From NCBI GenBank assembly GCA_910587465.1, contig CAJUMS010000024.1, forward strand, positions 1 to 36,912: DNA of 36,912 bases, read 5' to 3'. The DNA comes from an uncultured Oscillospiraceae bacterium. Its GTDB lineage: Bacteria; Bacillota; Clostridia; Oscillospirales; Ruminococcaceae. Shown one piece after another: positions 33,349 through 36,912 of this stretch (position 1 is the stretch's first letter; every line of letters begins with the position of its first letter). The notes below the pieces were generated by a model. That model saw only the letters and a list, made by a program, of their open reading frames with translations, ran no database searches and was not told the origin of the DNA. The translations under genes and the position numbers were made by a program.

Positions 33349-34299
33349 TTATTTGTATTTTCCACATGATTTACATTCGCTGTCAAGTCTGCTGTTTATG
33401 TAGCCGCAGTTTTTGCAGCACCATTCGTCCGTGCTGCCGATCGGATTTTTCGCCCTATGTATCTTCCATATTCGGGAGACCGTAAGCTTGTCGCCGCCGA
33501 GCTGCTCGTTTAAACCGAAAAGCTTATGAATTGAAACAAACATCAGAGCGACGCTGAAAAAATTAAACGTCAGCAAAAACAGCTGTGAAAACTGCTTCAA
33601 ACAAAACATCAGCACCTCTACAGAACCGTTTCTTTCAAGAAACACAGCCGCGCACGCTGCCAGACCGCACAAGGACAGCACGATAAACATTATCGAAAAA
33701 CCCGTCCCAAAAATATCAAGTATGGTCATATCTTCCTTTTCGGCGGGAAGAGGATCTTGCAGTATTTGGCTTTGATTCTTCTCAATGCTCCTGATGCTCC
33801 TGCTTATCCCCGCATTGTTCCAGACACGACGATAATAATCCGGTTCATATTTAAGCGGCTTACATTCTTCCAGAAACTCCCAATATTCACCGCACTTCAT
33901 CGCCTTATCAAAGTAAAACAAGTATATCTCCCGCTCTTTCCGCTCCTCTTCCGTAAGGCTCTCAAAAAGATCCGGTTGCGACACGGACGTATGATCCTCA
34001 ACGGAAATATGGTTCTCAACGGAAGTATGGTTCTCAGGAAAAACATTCAAGGAAAACAGCAGCACAACAACAGCGTAAACAAGCTGCGCCGCAAAAGCGA
34101 TCGTCGATAAAACGGCGGCAAACTTAGGAGCAGTCCGCGACTTCTTATCGACCGAGCTGTCGAATTTCAGGCGCTCGTTGATATTGAGCGCCGTTGTCTT
34201 TTGTCCGCAAGCGCCGCACGTTCCGTCAAAATTATCGTCCAACGGCTCATAACAAAGCGCGCAATACTTTTTCGCAAGATAATTTACATCGTCCGCCAT
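33349..34299 (-). CDS. Membrane protein with terminal zinc ribbons
   Basis: A 316-aa protein of unknown function. An N-terminal zinc ribbon uses C13-x2-C16 and C28-x2-C31. A first membrane segment lies at about 59-87, two further ones at about 195-222 and 233-258, and a second zinc ribbon ends the protein (CKNCG, then CKSCGKYK). Between the first two membrane segments lies a Glu-rich region that includes three seven- to six-residue repeats (ENHTSV, ENHISV, EDHTSV). The start overlaps the recO stop (TAATG). Zinc-ribbon plus membrane proteins of this type are common and poorly characterised in gut Clostridia. Confidence 0.8.
   Translation of the reverse strand: MADDVNYLAKKYCALCYEPLDDNFDGTCGACGQKTTALNINERLKFDSSVDKKSRTAPKFAAVLSTIAFAAQLVYAVVVLLFSLNVFPENHTSVENHISVEDHTSVSQPDLFESLTEEERKEREIYLFYFDKAMKCGEYWEFLEECKPLKYEPDYYRRVWNNAGISRSIRSIEKNQSQILQDPLPAEKEDMTILDIFGTGFSIMFIVLSLCGLAACAAVFLERNGSVEVLMFCLKQFSQLFLLTFNFFSVALMFVSIHKLFGLNEQLGGDKLTVSRIWKIHRAKNPIGSTDEWCCKNCGYINSRLDSECKSCGKYK
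33989..34042 (-). repeat. Three imperfect 18-bp in-frame tandem repeats
   Basis: Units at 33989-34006, 34007-34024 and 34025-34042 share the pattern TATGrTyCTCAACGGAA on the plus strand, the third being degenerate. They encode the ENHTSV-like repeats of the zinc-ribbon membrane protein. Confidence 0.85.
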
Positions 34300-35087
34300 T
34301 AAACCGCACCTCCCGATATCCGCAAGCCTTTATAATACTCCAGCGCGGTAAAGCTCCGCTCCGTCCGATACAGAAAATAATCCTCCGTTATCGCCGAGAG
34401 TTGCTTTTCCGCGTCGCCGCTCACCGTAAACTTAAAGCACCGCTCAAGCGGAGAGAACACCGCGCACCGCATAGCAAACAGCGTTTCGGGGAACAGCTTT
34501 ATATGCTCCCCCTCGTATTCGGGATTGATACAGTTCGCGCAGAGGAGCATTGCCTTCCGCGGAAGAAAGTACATTCCGCGCCCGCAGTCGTATTCGCCGC
34601 AGTTATCGCAGGCAACGAGATTTGGCACAAAGCCGAGCATTGAGCTGTAACGGAGCTCAAATGCGCTCTTGACCGCGTTCAGCGAGCGGCTCTCCCCTGC
34701 GTGAAGAATCTCATAAAGCGCGATCGCGAAAAACCGCACCACGCTATCACGCGAGTGCTCCGCCTGTACCTGCTCGCTTGGGGTGCAGTACTTCACCGCC
34801 TGCGCGAAATACGAAGCAAGCGCAAGCTTTCCGATATCGCTCCCGAGCTCGTGAAACCCGAATTTCGGCTTTGCGGAGTTGACCGTATACCGCAGCTTAG
34901 TCTTGTTAAGACAAAACGTCGAATACGAAAACAGCGCCGCTGACGACAACAGGTTACTGTTGATTTTTTTTGCCCCGTGAGCCGTCGCCTCGACCACTCC
35001 TTGCTCGTCGGTAAGTATATCGATAAAGCAGCTGTTCTCGCCTATCTCGCGCCTGCCAATCACTATGCCGTCGTAGGTTACAAGCAC
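34299..35087 (-). CDS. recO: DNA repair protein RecO
   Basis: A 262-aa recombination mediator that loads RecA with RecF and RecR. The N-terminal OB fold is visible (DGIVIGRREIGENSCFIDILT), followed by a helical domain with a four-cysteine zinc finger (CDNCGEYDC, then LLCANC). Length is typical. The start is a GTG with AGGGGTGA 5 nt upstream, which overlaps the stop of the HAD gene. In many Firmicutes recO sits near era; here it lies with mutS2. Confidence 0.93.
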   Translation of the reverse strand: MLVTYDGIVIGRREIGENSCFIDILTDEQGVVEATAHGAKKINSNLLSSAALFSYSTFCLNKTKLRYTVNSAKPKFGFHELGSDIGKLALASYFAQAVKYCTPSEQVQAEHSRDSVVRFFAIALYEILHAGESRSLNAVKSAFELRYSSMLGFVPNLVACDNCGEYDCGRGMYFLPRKAMLLCANCINPEYEGEHIKLFPETLFAMRCAVFSPLERCFKFTVSGDAEKQLSAITEDYFLYRTERSFTALEYYKGLRISGGAV

Positions 35088-35091
35088 ACCC

Positions 35092-35862
35092 TCACCCCTG
35101 TATTTGCGCTAAAAATTTTGCCACACCGTCGTTGTCGTTGGTATCGGTGACGAACTCCGCCGCCGCCTTTACCTCGTCCAGAGCGTTCCCCATTGCGACC
35201 CCCGTGCAGTATTCAAGCATTTCAAGATCATTATAATCGTCGCCGAACGCCAGAATTTCCTTTGGGCTTGCCCCCAGACAGCCGCAGATATGCTCCAGCG
35301 CATTCCTCTTAGTCGCCTCGGTATGCGCGAACCTGCGCCATATCTCCCCTCGGAACGAGAGCGTTCCGCAGTCGGGTATCTCGGCGGCTATCTGCCGCGC
35401 GTCCACCTCACGCTCCACCTCGGCTGTTACCTTGTAGGCGGATTGACGAAAATCCGAAAAATCATCATAAATCACATTATCAACAGCCTCATACCATGAA
35501 AAATCGCAGTCGGGCTTATAATTCCAGAAGTAGCCGCGGTCGGTCTCGATAGTTATCTCGCACTTTCCGTTCGAGAGCTCAAAGCACCGCTTGATAATAT
35601 GCCGTACGCTCTCCACGGAAAGCTGTCTGTTGAACAGCGTTTCGCCGTTACGCTCGACCAGCGCGCCGCCGTTCGATATCAGTATATCGGGCTGCACGGC
35701 GGCTATGTATTCTCTCATCGCACCCGCAGACCTCGCCGTCGAAAACGCAATAAGAGCACCGTTTTCACGCGCCATTTTCAGCGCCGCGAGATTTCCCGGA
35801 GATATCTTCTTTTCGGAGTTCAGCAGTGTGCCGTCCAGATCGAGTACTATCAATTTATACAT
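35092..35862 (-). CDS. Cof-type HAD-IIB phosphatase
   Basis: A 256-aa HAD phosphatase with a C2B cap. Motif I is LIVLDLDGTLLNS, motif II is AFSTARS, and the C-terminal motifs are K-R-N-A-L-E region and ILAFGDDYNDLEMLEYCTGVAMGNA. This is the Cof/YwpJ group, with sugar phosphate or flavin-related substrates. I use ATG 35862 with AAAGGA 6 nt upstream; the frame upstream (ATG 35886) overlaps the ATP-grasp stop. The substrate is unknown. Confidence 0.93.
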   Translation of the reverse strand: MYKLIVLDLDGTLLNSEKKISPGNLAALKMARENGALIAFSTARSAGAMREYIAAVQPDILISNGGALVERNGETLFNRQLSVESVRHIIKRCFELSNGKCEITIETDRGYFWNYKPDCDFSWYEAVDNVIYDDFSDFRQSAYKVTAEVEREVDARQIAAEIPDCGTLSFRGEIWRRFAHTEATKRNALEHICGCLGASPKEILAFGDDYNDLEMLEYCTGVAMGNALDEVKAAAEFVTDTNDNDGVAKFLAQIQG

Positions 35863-35885
35863 AAACGTTCCTTTCGCATAATACA

Positions 35886-36864
35886 TTACGCTTTAAAAAA
35901 TTCCTCCCCCAAAACCGCCTTGAATTTCGGCAGCACGCCTATCTTGTTGTCGATATGTCCGTAGTTCTGGCACATATCGTAGCTCGGCAGCGTGTTTCCC
36001 TCGACCAGCACGGGCTTGTCGGGCGTTATCGCGACGTCCCAGCCTATATAGCCGACCTGCGGAAACACCGCCGCCGCGCGCCTGCACAGCTCCACAGCCT
36101 CGTCAAACAGCGGTATCTCAAAGCCGTCGAACACCGTTTTCGTGAACGGATGCAAGGCGTAATACTCACCCGTAGCGTCGCAGAACGCGGGCTTGCGGAT
36201 AATTCCGTCATCGCCTATCGAGACGTACATTCCCCCGCTGCATATGTTATCCACGCAGTTGGTGCCGTTGCTCATACGCACAAGCGCGTACATAAAATGC
36301 GCCCCGCCTTTCCAATACAGCGTGACTATTCGTATAGTGTTTATCGACGACGGCGACAGCAAATTCATCCTTTCGTGCTGAACAAGCTCGTCCTCGACAA
36401 GGTACTGCTTGTTACCGCAGAGCCGCTCATACATCGCCGCAAAGTCGGTATCGGCGGTTATCTCCTCACGCGAGATACCGCTGCCGCCGAAGTCGTTGGT
36501 GTGCTTGGCGAATACGGTTTTCTTATCCGTACAGAAGCGTTCCAGCTCCTCCGCTCCGACGTTCCGCAGGTCGATAAAATCACGTCCGATATACTCGCGG
36601 AACCGTTCGTTGAACTCCGCCTTATCGTCGAAATAATGAAAATACTCGCGTGAATTGAGACGGTGCGATATCACGGAATTGTCGTTCATGGTCATAAACG
36701 TGCGGCGCTTTTTCCCGCGTATCAGCGCGAACCCGAATACGTGATAATCCTGATACCCCACGCCGTAACGGAAAATGCACCATATCATATCGAAAAACAT
36801 CACGAAACGGTTAGCTCCCGTTTCCTTGTGTATCAGCTCTATCTGCTTGAACATGCGCTTAAAG
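35886..36864 (-). CDS. Sugar-transfer-associated ATP-grasp protein, possibly 5'-truncated
   Basis: An ATP-grasp protein of the sugar-transfer-associated group (ATPgrasp_ST). Signs are the N-terminal aromatic block (FFDMIWCIFRYGVGYQDYHVF), a nucleotide lid FGGSGI, LVEDELVQHERMNLL with SINTIRIVT, and the ATP/metal segment YIGWDVAITPDKPVLVEGN. These enzymes sit in polysaccharide and capsule loci; the exact product is unknown. The first ATG in view is at 36854, but the frame is still open at the end of genuine sequence (36864), so the true start may lie beyond the contig. No start-proximal ribosome binding site can be judged. Confidence 0.85.
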
Positions 36865-36912
36865 AGATCGGAAGAGCGTCGTGTAGGGAAAGAGTGTAGA
36901 TCTCGGTGGTCG
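36865..36912. other. Illumina adapter contamination
   Basis: These 48 bases match the reverse complement of the Illumina TruSeq universal adapter, starting AGATCGGAAGAGC and running to GTGGTCG. They are sequencing artefact, not genome, and should be trimmed. Confidence 0.98.

Noticed and set aside
1..36864. CRISPR array, prophage, toxin-antitoxin, biosynthetic cluster, tRNA or rRNA gene
   Set aside because: No repeat array, phage structural gene, tRNA-like cloverleaf or rRNA sequence was seen on either strand.
36663..36899. Plus-strand frame ending in GRASCRERV
   Set aside because: Antisense to the ATP-grasp gene, with its end encoded by sequencing adapter.

Overview
The window looks like chromosomal DNA of a gut-type member of Clostridia, probably close to Ruminococcaceae/Oscillospiraceae. 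The clues are the Firmicutes gene order yhbY-nadD-yqeK-rsfS, a CD1247-type zinc-ribbon protein beside efp, a T-box leader on pheST, an L20-type leader on infC-rpmI-rplT, strong AAAGGAGG-like ribosome binding sites and textbook sigma-A promoters. Coding DNA is moderately GC-rich and the short intergenic regions are AT-rich. Every gene I can support lies on the minus strand, so transcription runs from high to low coordinates. The long plus-strand frames are antisense shadows.

Layout, in transcription order. 36.9-30 kb: a sugar-transfer-associated ATP-grasp protein cut near the contig end, a Cof-type HAD phosphatase, recO, a zinc-ribbon membrane protein, mutS2, a metallo-beta-lactamase-fold hydrolase and a small cysteine-containing protein of unknown function. 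29.7-24.6 kb: a consensus promoter, a Phe-type T-box, pheS, pheT, then eno, whose ribosome binding site lies inside a perfect 12-bp hairpin. 24.5-23.1 kb: promoter, attenuator leader, infC (apparently starting at AUC), rpmI, rplT, terminator. 23.0-9.8 kb: a long, closely packed run: SpoU-type rRNA methyltransferase, topA, trmFO, an LRR-like membrane protein, plsX, rnc, an Elp3-like radical SAM protein, smc, a gene remnant, ftsY and a type A chloramphenicol acetyltransferase. 9.8-7.2 kb: promoter, then rdgB, yhbY, nadD, yqeK, rsfS. 7.1-3.5 kb: rpsU with its own promoter, a small unknown protein, yqeG, an endonuclease IV-like TIM barrel, aroQ and an M24 peptidase homologue that has lost its metal site. 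3.4-0.1 kb: promoter, efp, the CD1247-like protein, a terminator, hisC, a C39-like cysteine peptidase and a GNAT acetyltransferase.

The region is mainly information processing (translation factors, ribosomal proteins, tRNA and rRNA modification, chromosome organisation, repair) plus a few metabolic genes. I see no prophage, insertion sequence, CRISPR array, rRNA or tRNA gene, and no obvious new multi-gene system. The points of most interest are local: the pseudo-M24 protein beside efp, the AUC start and paired hairpins of the infC operon, hairpins that merge terminators with downstream ribosome binding sites, the C39-like protein fused translationally to hisC, and the acetyltransferase embedded in the ftsY operon.

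The last 48 bases (36865-36912) are Illumina adapter sequence, not genome. The contig therefore really ends at 36864 and the final gene may lack its true 5' end.
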